From Cytophagaceae bacterium (GTDB taxonomy: Bacteria; Bacteroidota; Bacteroidia; Cytophagales; JAIYAX01): a stretch of 64,000 nucleotides of DNA. Each line of letters opens with the position of its first letter. Position 1 is the first letter of the stretch. Made by a program: the position numbers and the translations under genes. The notes beneath the pieces are model-generated. The model ran no database searches. It was not told where the DNA came from and saw nothing but the letters and a program-made list of their open reading frames with translations. Positions 36,685 to 45,670 of this stretch are shown here, piece after piece. The DNA is taken from assembly GCA_027488815.1 (NCBI GenBank), contig JAIYAX010000012.1, positions 186,001 through 250,000 on the forward strand, given 5' to 3'.

Positions 36685-37070
36685 GGGACTTCGAACCAGA
36701 TGACTACATAAAATATAGAATACAGCGAGCTAACGATACTATTTCCGAGACCAGATTTTGATTGATAACAAGCTCTGGAACACTGCAATAAATAGGTTGT
36801 ACTACGCTTGCTTTTATGCAGTTGGAGCTTTGTTAGTGAAGCATGGAGTTGAGACATCAAGCCATTCGGGTAGTCGGCAAAAATTTGGGCAGCTTTTATA
36901 CCTACTGGTCTGATAAGTAAAGAGCTGGGTAAGCATTATTCTGAACTATTTGAGAAAAGGCAGAAAGGCGATTCAATGACTTCTTTGACTTTGATGAAGA
37001 AACAGTTGTAAGACTTTATCAGCCATATTTGGAATTTATTAAAGAGATTGAAGGAATGCTAGATAAGTAA
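36681..37070 (+). pseudogene. Broken HEPN-domain (UPF0332) toxin gene
   Basis: Reading in three successive frames gives a complete UPF0332-type HEPN protein: MRDFEPDDYIKYRIQRANDTI, then LIDNKLWNTAINRLYYACFY and AVGALLVKHGVETSSHSG, then IPTGLISKELGKHYSELFEK, then NDFFDFDEETVVRLYQPYLE and a stop. Breaks fall near 36750, 36893 and 36972. Each is a one-base loss, and the last restores the first frame. As written the first frame stops after 26 codons. It partners the MNT gene upstream. Confidence 0.8.
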
Positions 37071-37197
37071 GCCAAGTTGCACTGCTAACTGTTTGGGCAA
37101 AGATGGGTTGATGATTTAATCTTCCAATTAAAAACCCGTGAGATCAAATTTGCTTCTTATCTAAGGTTATACAACATTTGCAAGCAATAAATACCTA

Positions 37198-37643
37198 GTG
37201 ATTTCTGCAATTCTCATAGCAGCTTCCTCAGTCATCGGACTATATTTTAGCCTGAGAAAGACTGGATTTTTTCAGAAATTTATTTCCGTGGGATTGGCCG
37301 TTTCCGTTTTCATTACTTGGATGGGTAATAAAGATAGTTTGTTAGTGAGTTTGCTTTTACAAGTAGGACTTGCTTTTATTTCAGTAATTTATGCTTTCAG
37401 TGTAAAAGGACTAAAAGTTGTGGACCGTTTTTCAATTGCAGCTATAGGGTTGGTCTTAACACCTTGACCATTATTCTACATTACCCAGGACAGATGGAAT
37501 TAAGGCTTGCTTTGGCAATTCCTCTTGCTTTGTTCCTTTCGTCAACAATTCAGTATGGACGACAGCAACCAAAAGAATTCGGGTTTATGATCATTTGGTC
37601 GACACAAGCTGCCGTACAGTTGACTAATTATTTGATTCATTAG
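37198..37643 (+). pseudogene. Broken small membrane-protein gene
   Basis: A GTG-started frame of 89 codons with three hydrophobic segments (ILIAASSVIGLYFSL, FISVGLAVSVFITWMG, LLLQVGLAFISVIYAFSV) stops at 37467. A one-base shift near 37455 continues into LTIILHYPGQMELRLALAIP, more membrane sequence, and a natural stop at 37643. The repaired protein would have about 147 residues and four to five helices. I do not recognise the family. Confidence 0.6.
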
Positions 37644-37978
37644 AATGAATTTGTTGCTTTGCCCGATTTATTGGTTTGAGCTGCTATAGACCCAATAAAA
37701 GTTAAAGGCTAAACTTTTAACTTTAACCAGATTTGAAAATTCTTTTTAGGTCATAATGTGGCCTTTCTAAAGAAATGTTCAAAGAGGCGCTTTTACTGAA
37801 TAACTCAGTTGCTTGAGAGACTCATCCTAAAAAAAGTTTACCGTTAGAGCTATCAATCCTGCCATTGCTTGATAACTTATACACATTCCTGATCATTAAT
37901 CTCAATAGTTACGTTTTTAATGGAATAGCATTTCCATAACCCAGTCACCCAATTTGCAACGATGACGATTTGAGGGTT
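37644..37978. other. Non-coding gap
   Basis: No gene is seen. AAAGTTAAA (37698-37706) and TTTAACTTT (37716-37724) form an AT-rich hairpin with a 9-nt loop; on its own this is weak evidence for a terminator. Confidence 0.35.
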
Positions 37979-38125
37979 TTATTTTAACTCCGACGCTTTC
38001 TTCTTGAAGTATTCAATTTCTTCTTTTGGAGTCATTTTTTCAATGTCTTTTGAAATTTGTTCTCTCCTGAGTCTCATAAATTCAACGGCATCAAACTTCT
38101 TTTTCACTTTGGTTTCTGTTTTCAT
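37979..38125 (-). CDS. Small putative antitoxin of the PIN toxin
   Basis: 48 residues, highly charged: MKTETKVKKKFDAVEFMRLR, then REQISKDIEKMTPKEEIEYF and a short Lys-rich tail. The pattern FDAVEFMRxxR ... KMTPKEEIEYF matches small proteins seen beside PIN-domain toxins in Bacteroidota and cyanobacteria. The ATG overlaps the toxin stop by 4 bp (ATGA), so the order is toxin first, antitoxin second, the reverse of most vapBC pairs. Confidence 0.7.
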   Translation of the reverse strand: MKTETKVKKKFDAVEFMRLRREQISKDIEKMTPKEEIEYFKKKASELK

Positions 38126-38577
38126 CATTCTAAGATTTCACGTGGTGTTCTTATTTCCAGCATCCTGTGTCCGTTTTTTATGTTCACAGAGTTGTAACCT
38201 CTGATTCTTGTAAGATTCACAATATGTTTAAAATTCCAACTTACCAGTAGATCGGCGTTAACTAAAGTTGCCAAAGCAATGTGTCGACAGTCGGCTCGGC
38301 TGCTCTTTCCAACTACACCTTCTTTCAAATATTGCTCACCTAGGCGAATAGAGTCCTCAGTTTGGGCAACATATTCAATTTGATTTTTTGGAATTGACTT
38401 GTAAAATGTAACTACTTTATCAGGAGCACCTTGGAGCTCCGTCGTTAGCAGGTCAGAAATGATGATCTTGAATTCACCCTTTGCCACACTTTTAAAAAAA
38501 AGTTTGGTGTAAAGTTCAAATTCCTCATCAAAATAGCCTCCAATAACAGACGTGTCGATATACACTCTCTGAATCAT
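38125..38577 (-). CDS. PIN-domain ribonuclease toxin (VapC-like)
   Basis: 150 residues. YIDTSVIGGYFDEE holds the first catalytic Asp; ELQGAP supplies the central acidic residue; SSRADCRHIALATLVNADLLVSWNFKHIVN carries the later Asp and the conserved W-N-x-K-H motif of this PIN subgroup. These enzymes cut structured RNAs such as tRNA. It is intact and coupled to the downstream 48-residue gene. Its ATG in turn overlaps the stop of an upstream open stretch, so it may once have been the middle gene of a three-gene set. Confidence 0.88.
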   Translation of the reverse strand: MIQRVYIDTSVIGGYFDEEFELYTKLFFKSVAKGEFKIIISDLLTTELQGAPDKVVTFYKSIPKNQIEYVAQTEDSIRLGEQYLKEGVVGKSSRADCRHIALATLVNADLLVSWNFKHIVNLTRIRGYNSVNIKNGHRMLEIRTPREILE

Positions 38578-38672
38578 GTCTCAATATAGTCGTTTATAGC
38601 CAATTCTGATTTGACTTTCTCAAGGCATTTGTTCCAAAGGCCTAATCTTTCATTTTGTTTTTCTATGCTTCA
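38574..38672 (-). pseudogene. Start-less open stretch upstream of the PIN gene
   Basis: 32 codons (SIEKQNERLGLWNKCLEKVK, then SELAINDYIET) between an in-frame stop and a TGA that overlaps the PIN ATG (ATGA). The composition is protein-like, but no start codon exists. In the same frame, beyond the stop, ATG ATC ACC GAA TGG (about 38743) begins another 23 codons. It may be a decayed small gene, possibly an older antitoxin. Confidence 0.3.
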
Positions 38673-38760
38673 AATTATTAAATTCATGACATTTATATTA
38701 AATACCATCTTATAATCCTTTGCTAACCATTCGGTGATCATAAAGAAAAAGCTAATCCCC

Positions 38761-41706
38761 CTACCCCAACAACTGCTCTATGTCCTCAACCGTCAGGGCT
38801 TTTACAAAGCTGTCCTCAGTAGTGATGAGGTCACGGGCCAGGCGCAATTTGCTTTGCTGTAGGTTCAGTATCTTCTCTTCTATAGTCCCCTTGCTGATCA
38901 TTTTATAGCTCATCACGGTCTTGTCCTGCCCGATGCGGTGCGCCCGGTCAATGGCTTGGGTCTCGGTGGCAGGGTTCCACCAGGGATCCATGATAAACAC
39001 ATACTCCGCTGCTGTGAGGTTGAGGCCCACGCCCCCGGCCTTGAGCGACATGAGGAACACACAGGCCCCTTTGCGCTTCTGGAAATCCTGCACCAACTCC
39101 ATCCGGTCACGGGTCTGCCCATCGAGGTAGAGGTAAGGGATTTCTTTTTGATCAAGTTGGTTTCTAATCAACCGCAAATGCTTCACATACTGACTGAACA
39201 CCAGTATTTTATGATCATTCTGGATGATGCTCTCGATCTTATACAAGGTGTCTTCCATTTTGCCGGAGGCTCCTGTATAGTCCTGATCAACCATGGCAGG
39301 GTGGTTGGCCATTTGACGCAGCACGGAGAGCCCTTGCAAAAGAAAAATCTGGCTGTTCTTCAAACCACGTGTAGCAATGCGGTCCATAATCTGGTTGCGG
39401 TAATAAGCTTTCGATTTCTCATAAGCTTCTTCCTGCTCTGCCGTCATGGTGCAGTAGGTGATGTTTTCAATCTTCTCCGGCAGCTCGGAGGCCACTTGTG
39501 ACTTATGCCGGCGCAGGATAAAGGGTTTGATCAGTTGCTGCAGGCGGCCCAGAGTTTCGGTATCGTTACGCTTCTCGATGGGCTGCTGAAAGTGTTTTTT
39601 GAAAAAGCTGTTACCCCCAAGCAGACCCGGGTTGATGAAGTTCATTTGTGACCATACATCCAGCACGGAGTTCTCCAGCGGGGTGCCAGTGAGGATGAGC
39701 CTATGGTCAGCATGGAGGTGACGCACCGCCTGAGCGATGCCTGAGCCCGGGTTTTTGATAGCCTGAGACTCATCCAGGATCACATAGTGAAAGGCATAGC
39801 TCTTGAGCAAATCAATGTCCATCCGCAAGATACCATAGGAAGTGATCACCAGATCATAATGGTCAAACGCCTTGGTGCTCTTGTTACGTCCGGCACCTGT
39901 GTAGACCATCACCTTGAGGCTGGGCGTAAAGCGGGCAGCCTCAGACTCCCAGTTGTACACTAGTGAGGTAGGCATCACCAGCAGGGAGGCTTTGCCTTTT
40001 TGCTCATCGGCAACGTCGGCCAGCAGGGCCAGCGTTTGTATTGTTTTGCCAAGGCCCATATCATCGGCCAGGCAGCCGCCCAGCTTGTACTCACGGAGGA
40101 ACTGCATCCAGTTGTAGCCTGCTTTTTGGTAAGGCCTGAGCTCTCCTTTGAACCGGGGACTTAGCGGCTGATCATGAATTTGGGTGAAATCACGAAGGGC
40201 TTCCAGTCTACGCTGCATCACCACCCTGGCCAGCTCACCTTCCTCCAGGGAGCGTACCACCCCGAAGTGATGTTTGTGCAGCACCATTTGGCCATCCTGT
40301 AGCTGGCTAAAGGAGAGCAGCTCGAGGTAGCGGGTAAACCATGCCTCTGGAATAAGAGCGATGCTGCCGTCGGGTAGCACATATTCACGCTTGCCCTGTA
40401 GGATATGCTCACGGAGTTTCAGGAAAGGCACTTGAAAGGCACCAAAGCTGACCTGCACCTGAAGGTCAAACCAGTCCCTGTTTTCCATGATGTTCACCTG
40501 AAGGCTGCGCTCGCCCAGATAATACCGTCGCTGGTCTTTGGGGTTTTGTTGCAAACTGAAGCCCTGGCTGAGCAGCTGCTCCTGATGCTGATCCATCCAA
40601 CCCATGCCTTCATAGAGGGGAAACATCGCCTTGCCGTTGCGGATGATCAGGCCAAGGCTACGGAGCAGTTCAAGCTGCTTTTTTTCCCAGTCGGTGTCCC
40701 TTTTGATTTTGATAAAGGTGTACTCCTCCTCCTCATGGATCATTTTGACATAGCTGGGAGTGAGTGTATTGGACGAAAACATAAAGGCCCCGTAGCCAAA
40801 CTGAAGTTCAAAAACAACCCCGCCCTCTTCCTCAGTCTGCACCGGCTCCTGGGCAGGTTCGTTGCCCACTGTGGCAAAAAGCTTTTTTTGCACTCCCAGA
40901 GCTGAGGTATAAGTACTAAAACTGAGGATAGCCCTGGGTTGGTGTTGCTCCGAACGAATAGTAAAACCCTTGGCATGCACGTCAAATCCTGCGATGATCT
41001 GGGCAACAAATTTCCGGTAGTAGTCTTCCTCCATTTTGCGGGGTACCTCCACAAACCGCTTTTTGAGAAAGGGTTTCAGTTTTTGGCCATCTACCTCATT
41101 ATCAAAAAAGTATAAATGCCCATCGCAGAGTAGCCATGCCGGGTGATTGCAAATGACTGCTGCCCCTCTCGCCGCAAACTCTACTTTATGTCCATCGTAC
41201 TTGATGGTGGGGAAATAATGCGTGTTGGTTTCATTTCGCATGAAATGGAACAAAATGGAAGCCGGATTGCCCGCCATGGTGAGCCGGCGATAGGTAGGTT
41301 CGCCATCAGTACCGGTTTCGAACACCTGTTTACCCTTAAGCTTCTCCAACACTTTGGATTTCAAGCCTTCGATATAGTTTTCAATGGCCTGCTGCAGGAG
41401 TTTGTCGCCTTTGAGGGAGTCGTAAGCTTTCAGAAAGAAGTCCTGAACCTTGCCATTTTTACCACTGAATTTTCGTGCGATGGCATCTTGTTGCATCTGA
41501 TCCATAAGCCGGATCAACTCAAAATCAGTTTCATCGAGGCCGGAAGAGAATTCGGATGCATTTTTTGAACTGATGTTCTGATGCTGCAGGGTCAGTTTCC
41601 CTACTGTATTCATTTGCACCACATAACTTTCAAAAAGGTAGCCCAAATACTCGTGGAAGTAGATGGAATAGATGATTTGAAAAGGATCTTGTGGTGAAAC
41701 TTTCAT
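38761..41706 (-). CDS. SNF2-family DEAD/DEAH-box helicase/translocase
   Basis: 981 residues. The N-terminal ~500 residues are family-specific. The SNF2 motor follows: LADDMGLGKTIQTLALL (motif I), LVMPTSLVYNWESE (Ia), VILDESQAIKNP (II, DESQ), LTGTPLENSVLDVWS (III), FVLRRHKSQ-type segment, VFSQYVKHL (IV), MSLKAGGVGLNLTAAEYVFIMDPWWNPATETQAIDRAHRIGQ (V-VI). Such bacterial proteins remodel DNA-protein or RNA-polymerase complexes, with the exact role unknown. It is separated from the permease gene upstream by 80 bp. Confidence 0.93.
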   Translation of the reverse strand: MKVSPQDPFQIIYSIYFHEYLGYLFESYVVQMNTVGKLTLQHQNISSKNASEFSSGLDETDFELIRLMDQMQQDAIARKFSGKNGKVQDFFLKAYDSLKGDKLLQQAIENYIEGLKSKVLEKLKGKQVFETGTDGEPTYRRLTMAGNPASILFHFMRNETNTHYFPTIKYDGHKVEFAARGAAVICNHPAWLLCDGHLYFFDNEVDGQKLKPFLKKRFVEVPRKMEEDYYRKFVAQIIAGFDVHAKGFTIRSEQHQPRAILSFSTYTSALGVQKKLFATVGNEPAQEPVQTEEEGGVVFELQFGYGAFMFSSNTLTPSYVKMIHEEEEYTFIKIKRDTDWEKKQLELLRSLGLIIRNGKAMFPLYEGMGWMDQHQEQLLSQGFSLQQNPKDQRRYYLGERSLQVNIMENRDWFDLQVQVSFGAFQVPFLKLREHILQGKREYVLPDGSIALIPEAWFTRYLELLSFSQLQDGQMVLHKHHFGVVRSLEEGELARVVMQRRLEALRDFTQIHDQPLSPRFKGELRPYQKAGYNWMQFLREYKLGGCLADDMGLGKTIQTLALLADVADEQKGKASLLVMPTSLVYNWESEAARFTPSLKVMVYTGAGRNKSTKAFDHYDLVITSYGILRMDIDLLKSYAFHYVILDESQAIKNPGSGIAQAVRHLHADHRLILTGTPLENSVLDVWSQMNFINPGLLGGNSFFKKHFQQPIEKRNDTETLGRLQQLIKPFILRRHKSQVASELPEKIENITYCTMTAEQEEAYEKSKAYYRNQIMDRIATRGLKNSQIFLLQGLSVLRQMANHPAMVDQDYTGASGKMEDTLYKIESIIQNDHKILVFSQYVKHLRLIRNQLDQKEIPYLYLDGQTRDRMELVQDFQKRKGACVFLMSLKAGGVGLNLTAAEYVFIMDPWWNPATETQAIDRAHRIGQDKTVMSYKMISKGTIEEKILNLQQSKLRLARDLITTEDSFVKALTVEDIEQLLG

Positions 41707-41786
41707 TCTCAGAGATGAAAAGGGCTACAAGATAAGTCCTCCCCCAAGATTATGTATGACTGGAATGTTATTGAAATGTAAAATTT

Positions 41787-43013
41787 CTAGCGTAAAAAAT
41801 CTTTAACCTTCGTGGCGGCTGCCTTTCGGGCAGGAATCCAACTGGCTGTCACGGTGATGAGCAAGATGGCCAGAGCAGAGAATAAAAAATCCTTGAGACG
41901 CATCTCTACCGGGTAGGCATCGACTAGCGATGAAGACATGCCCATCGAAACAAAACCAAAACTCTGCTGTGTGGCGCATAGTCCATAGCCGAGCAACATA
42001 CCCAGCAGGGCACCTCCTAAGCCGATCAACAAGCCTTCGACCAAGAAGATGGAGCGCACCAATCCATCTCCTGCACCCATGGCTTTGAGTGCTGCCATAT
42101 CAGGTTGTTTCTCCAGAATGAGCATGTACAAGCTAAAGATGATGTTGATCGAAGAGATGGCGAGTACAAAACTGAACGTGAGGAAGACAAAGAACTTTTC
42201 AATTCGAATGGCTTTTATCAGGCTGGCATGCAGTTCATCGGCGTTAAGGACCTTGAACTTTTCACCCATTTTTTCTTTGATTTTTTGCTGTACCTCAGGG
42301 ATGATGGAAGCCTTGGAGCAGCGTACCTCCAGCGCACTTACTTTTCCTTCCCAGCCAAACAGGTTACGTGCAAAATCGATGGGAACGTAGATGTAGTGAT
42401 CATCAATAGCCTTTTCGATAGCAAACACACCACCTATGGGGATAGGCTGTATGTTGAAGGCATTGGCCGGATTCAGGCTCACCTGCTTCCGGTGACGAGG
42501 GTACCAGCATTGCAAGGCATAAACATCTTCCGTTCCCGACGCAGACAATTGATACTGCACTCCCCGCCCGATGATGGCTTTTGAAGAACCGGGGCGGTCG
42601 AGCTCATAGTCCCCCATCACCAGGGTCTCTTTAAAGTTGTTTTGCTTGTGGTAGTTTTCAGATACCCCTTTGATCCGCACGTAGGCCTGTGCATCCCGGT
42701 ATTTGATAAGGGCCTGATCTTCTGCTACTTCAGAGACAATAGCCACTCCGGATAAAGCCCTTAGATCTGCCAAAAGGCTGCTGTCTGCCTGAAAACGTTT
42801 GCCTCTGCGTGCTTCAATTCTGATCTCTGGGTCATAGGTGCCAAACATTTCCCTGATGACTCCTTCCAGCCCATTAAACACGGAAAGCACCACCACGAGA
42901 GCCATAGTGCCAACTCCAACCCCGGCCATGGAAAGCAGAGAAAGGATATTGATAAAGCGGGTTTTTTTGGCCGAGAAAAAGTAGCGTCGGGCAATGAATA
43001 TAGCTACTTTCAC
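41787..43013 (-). CDS. FtsX-like ABC transporter permease (LolC/E or MacB type)
   Basis: 408 residues. An N-terminal helix after the short cytoplasmic start IARRYFFSAKKTRFINILSLLSMAGVGVGTMALVVVLSVFNGLE, a large periplasmic domain (about 45-255), then three helices with the FtsX signature (FVFLTFSFVLAISSINIIFSLYMLILEKQPDMAALKAMGAGDGLV). This layout matches lipoprotein-releasing LolC/E subunits. No ATPase gene adjoins it. It is 8 bp downstream of the methyltransferase, in a unit with rbfA. Confidence 0.88.
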   Translation of the reverse strand: MKVAIFIARRYFFSAKKTRFINILSLLSMAGVGVGTMALVVVLSVFNGLEGVIREMFGTYDPEIRIEARRGKRFQADSSLLADLRALSGVAIVSEVAEDQALIKYRDAQAYVRIKGVSENYHKQNNFKETLVMGDYELDRPGSSKAIIGRGVQYQLSASGTEDVYALQCWYPRHRKQVSLNPANAFNIQPIPIGGVFAIEKAIDDHYIYVPIDFARNLFGWEGKVSALEVRCSKASIIPEVQQKIKEKMGEKFKVLNADELHASLIKAIRIEKFFVFLTFSFVLAISSINIIFSLYMLILEKQPDMAALKAMGAGDGLVRSIFLVEGLLIGLGGALLGMLLGYGLCATQQSFGFVSMGMSSSLVDAYPVEMRLKDFLFSALAILLITVTASWIPARKAAATKVKDFLR

Positions 43014-43021
43014 GAACCTAC

Positions 43022-43852
43022 TTATTTGTATGCCCTCAAAATTGCGTAGGAACCATTCGGATCTGTCCGACGGTAGTCAGCCAGGTTAAGCAACAAACAG
43101 AAGGGAAGCACAATGAAGTAATACAAAGGCAACAGGAATGAAAACAACTTATATTTACTCAACAGATGGGTAGGTATGGTGGCAGACAGTTTCTTGCTCC
43201 AGGAGCCGTATTGACCAAAAACCTGTTGGCTATGGATTTTGCTGAACCCATGTTGGCTAAGCTTTTTCTGTAAGCGCTCCACATTGTAGCCATTACGAAC
43301 CCGATGGGGTTGATCCAGGCTGTCGCATCCGGGTATTTTCTTTGATTTGTTACAAACGGGCACCCATACCAGCAGCTCTCCTCCGGGCTTAAGTGCTTTG
43401 TGAAAGTTGTCCAGCACCAGGTCGTCCTCTTCAATATAGGTGAGCGTCTCCACCGACAGGATTAAGTCAAAACTGTCTTCTTGCTTTAGCTGGGTGAGGT
43501 CTCTATGCCTGAAAGACACATTTTGTCGCCCTTCATGCTGAAAGAAATGATTACATCCACTCACCTGACTGCTTTTCAGATCCATGCCCATGATGGTCCA
43601 GCGGGGGCAAATGCTGGAGAGGATAAATGAGTTTTGACCATATCCTGATCCGGCGTCCAGAATATGCATGGGCTGTTCTTCTTTGCCTTTGGCCCAGCGG
43701 TTAAGCTCCCTGCGTATGTACCAGGTGCGAAGCATAAATACCTTCAGGATAAAAAAGAAGACTTTGCGGGAAAAATCGGAGCGATCGACCAGATGCTCCA
43801 GATTGAGTTTGAGAGGTTCGGTATCTACGACTTCCTCAATGGTTGTGTTCAT
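43022..43852 (-). CDS. Class I SAM-dependent methyltransferase
   Basis: 276 residues. SAM-binding motif I is ILDAGSGYGQNSFILSS (about 61-77), motif II MDLKSSQVS, and DLILSVETLTYIEEDDLVLDNFHKALKPGGELLVWVP is the motif IV-VI region of Methyltransf_11/25 proteins. The C-terminus (about 225-260) has a hydrophobic segment (FSFLLPLYYFIVLPFCLLL), so it may be membrane-associated. The substrate is unknown. The start overlaps the rbfA stop by 4 bp. Confidence 0.82.
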   Translation of the reverse strand: MNTTIEEVVDTEPLKLNLEHLVDRSDFSRKVFFFILKVFMLRTWYIRRELNRWAKGKEEQPMHILDAGSGYGQNSFILSSICPRWTIMGMDLKSSQVSGCNHFFQHEGRQNVSFRHRDLTQLKQEDSFDLILSVETLTYIEEDDLVLDNFHKALKPGGELLVWVPVCNKSKKIPGCDSLDQPHRVRNGYNVERLQKKLSQHGFSKIHSQQVFGQYGSWSKKLSATIPTHLLSKYKLFSFLLPLYYFIVLPFCLLLNLADYRRTDPNGSYAILRAYK

Positions 43853-44223
43853 GATGGTTTCTCTCCCTGTTCGGGTGGTATATTCAGTTTTGACAAGACC
43901 TGATCGATATGCATGGCATAGTCGAGGGTATCGTCGTAATAAAATTGAAGTTCTGGTATTACTCTGGCTTGCTTACCAATGCGATGGCCTAACTCACCTC
44001 TTAAGTACCTTGATTGAGCTCTGACCATCTCAAGACCTGCGGCTACGCTGGGTACTTTCAAAAAAGTAAGGTAAACCCTCGCTAGCCCAAGGTCGGGGGT
44101 AATTTTTACATCGGCCACGGTGATAAATGCGTTGTCGAACCTGTTGAGCGCCTCCTGTTGAAAAATACTTCCTAGTTCTTTCTGGATGAGGCGTGAAAAC
44201 TTTTTCTGCCTGCTACTGTCCAT
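43849..44223 (-). CDS. rbfA: Ribosome-binding factor A
   Basis: About 124 residues from ATG 44223. KH-type fold that matures the 16S rRNA 5' end and acts in cold adaptation. MDSSRQKKFSRLIQKELGSIFQQE, the central ITPDLGLARVYLTFL and RVIPELQFYYDDTLDYAMHIDQVL are RbfA hallmarks. The frame extends to 44289, but the extra 22 residues precede the conserved start. First in the unit with the methyltransferase and permease. Confidence 0.92.
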   Translation of the reverse strand: MDSSRQKKFSRLIQKELGSIFQQEALNRFDNAFITVADVKITPDLGLARVYLTFLKVPSVAAGLEMVRAQSRYLRGELGHRIGKQARVIPELQFYYDDTLDYAMHIDQVLSKLNIPPEQGEKPS

Positions 44224-44299
44224 CGGTGCTACAAAGATTGCACTTTTTTTACTGATAGTCCTCTCAAGGGATTGTAGATTTGTCCGCATAATCTTTTAG

Positions 44300-45670
44300 G
44301 TGGTACACTTTTTTCATCTCAATGATCCCTTAAGGGCACTTATCGCCTTATTGCTATACGTATTATCGATGGCGGCGTTTTACTTTTTTGATATCCCCAT
44401 GCCTTACACTGTGCTCCAAAAATACCTGGTAGGAGAGCGACTGGCGCAAGGAGCTATGCTGTTTCAGGATGTGTTTTTCCATTTGGCTCCATTCTCCAGC
44501 TGGCTTTATGAATTGCTCTACATGATTACCCGTGGTCATACCATAGCCCTGGTTTGGGTCTCACTTTTGGTGTCTATTCCGGCAAGTTTGATTTTTAATG
44601 AGCTACTCAATCGTGCAGATGCCATGAAAGAGCGTGGCTACCTGCCTTTGTTTCTGTTTTTTGCCTTTTTACTTCTCTCGACTGATTTTCAGTGGCTTCA
44701 AGCTTCCTATTTGATTCTGATCCTGATGCTGCTCAGCCTCTCATTATTTGTCAACCCGGGAAAGAAACCGGATCAGAACATGATCGCCGTCAATTCAGGC
44801 TTAGCGCTTGGGGTAGCTTTCTTACTGGATTTTTCAGCTTTGGGTTTTATTCTGTTCACCCTTACAGCACTTCTATTTCACATCGGTTTGAGTTTTAGGG
44901 CACTTTTGCTGCATTTGTTTTGCATCATGCTTCCTTCACTGCTGGTTTCGGTGGTGCTTAGATTTTGGACAGGAGGCTTTTTGCTGCCGGAGCAATGGGG
45001 CTTGGCCTGGTCAGAGATCACCTTGTCCAGAGGGCTGCCTTCGTTTTCGTTTAATTGGTTTTGGGTGTTTGTTTTGGTCTTTTTAGCCTCAGTCATTCGT
45101 ACCCTTTTTGTAATCAGACTACTTCATGCGCAAGGCCGGGTAAACTGGCTTTTTATTTACTGGATGTTGGGCTGCACCGGGGTGCTTGTGTTGTCACCCG
45201 ATTTTAACCCTGCACGTTGGATTTATTTCATACCGGCTTTCACCTATTTTGTCTCCTTCGATATCATCGAGACCAAAAGAGCCTGGCTAAAGGAACTAAG
45301 GTTATTGCTTTGGCTAGGCTTGGTTTTTTTGTGTCGTTTTCAACCGGATGAGAACAAGACCCTGGCGGCCTATTTATCTCCGGAGCGACCGACCATGCTT
45401 TACTTGGGTAAGGGTCAGGAAGTGAACTGGGCGGGATATAAGTTGGGTGGATCCTATTTGAGCGAGGCCTACGCTCGTCATGCATTTGAAGGGATTGATG
45501 ATCCTGAGAAGGCCATACAGGTGTATGAGCACCTTAAAGCGGACTTACCGGATCAGGTGCAGGACAGAGACAGCCTTTTTGCCAGGGCTATGATGGTATT
45601 CCCTGATATTCAGCGAAAATATAAACCTATGGGAAAAGGGATATATCAATTAGAAAAGACCGTACACTAA
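44300..45670 (+). CDS. Polytopic membrane protein of unknown function
   Basis: 456 residues from a GTG, with about ten hydrophobic helices through residue 350 and a hydrophilic C-terminal domain of about 100 residues (SPERPTMLYLGKGQEVNWAG and KAIQVYEHLKADLPDQVQD). YLVGERLAQGAMLFQDVFFHLAPFSSWLYELLY, a loop after the second helix, is reminiscent of GT-C-type membrane glycosyltransferases, but no catalytic motif is certain. TAGATTTG (44275-44282) is a possible -7 box. The 3' end overlaps rpiB by 4 bp, tail to tail. Confidence 0.7.
   Translation: MVHFFHLNDPLRALIALLLYVLSMAAFYFFDIPMPYTVLQKYLVGERLAQGAMLFQDVFFHLAPFSSWLYELLYMITRGHTIALVWVSLLVSIPASLIFNELLNRADAMKERGYLPLFLFFAFLLLSTDFQWLQASYLILILMLLSLSLFVNPGKKPDQNMIAVNSGLALGVAFLLDFSALGFILFTLTALLFHIGLSFRALLLHLFCIMLPSLLVSVVLRFWTGGFLLPEQWGLAWSEITLSRGLPSFSFNWFWVFVLVFLASVIRTLFVIRLLHAQGRVNWLFIYWMLGCTGVLVLSPDFNPARWIYFIPAFTYFVSFDIIETKRAWLKELRLLLWLGLVFLCRFQPDENKTLAAYLSPERPTMLYLGKGQEVNWAGYKLGGSYLSEAYARHAFEGIDDPEKAIQVYEHLKADLPDQVQDRDSLFARAMMVFPDIQRKYKPMGKGIYQLEKTVH

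Noticed and set aside
38938-39501. A 187-codon plus-strand frame inside the SNF2 helicase gene
   Set aside because: Antisense to helicase motifs V and VI; a codon-bias shadow.
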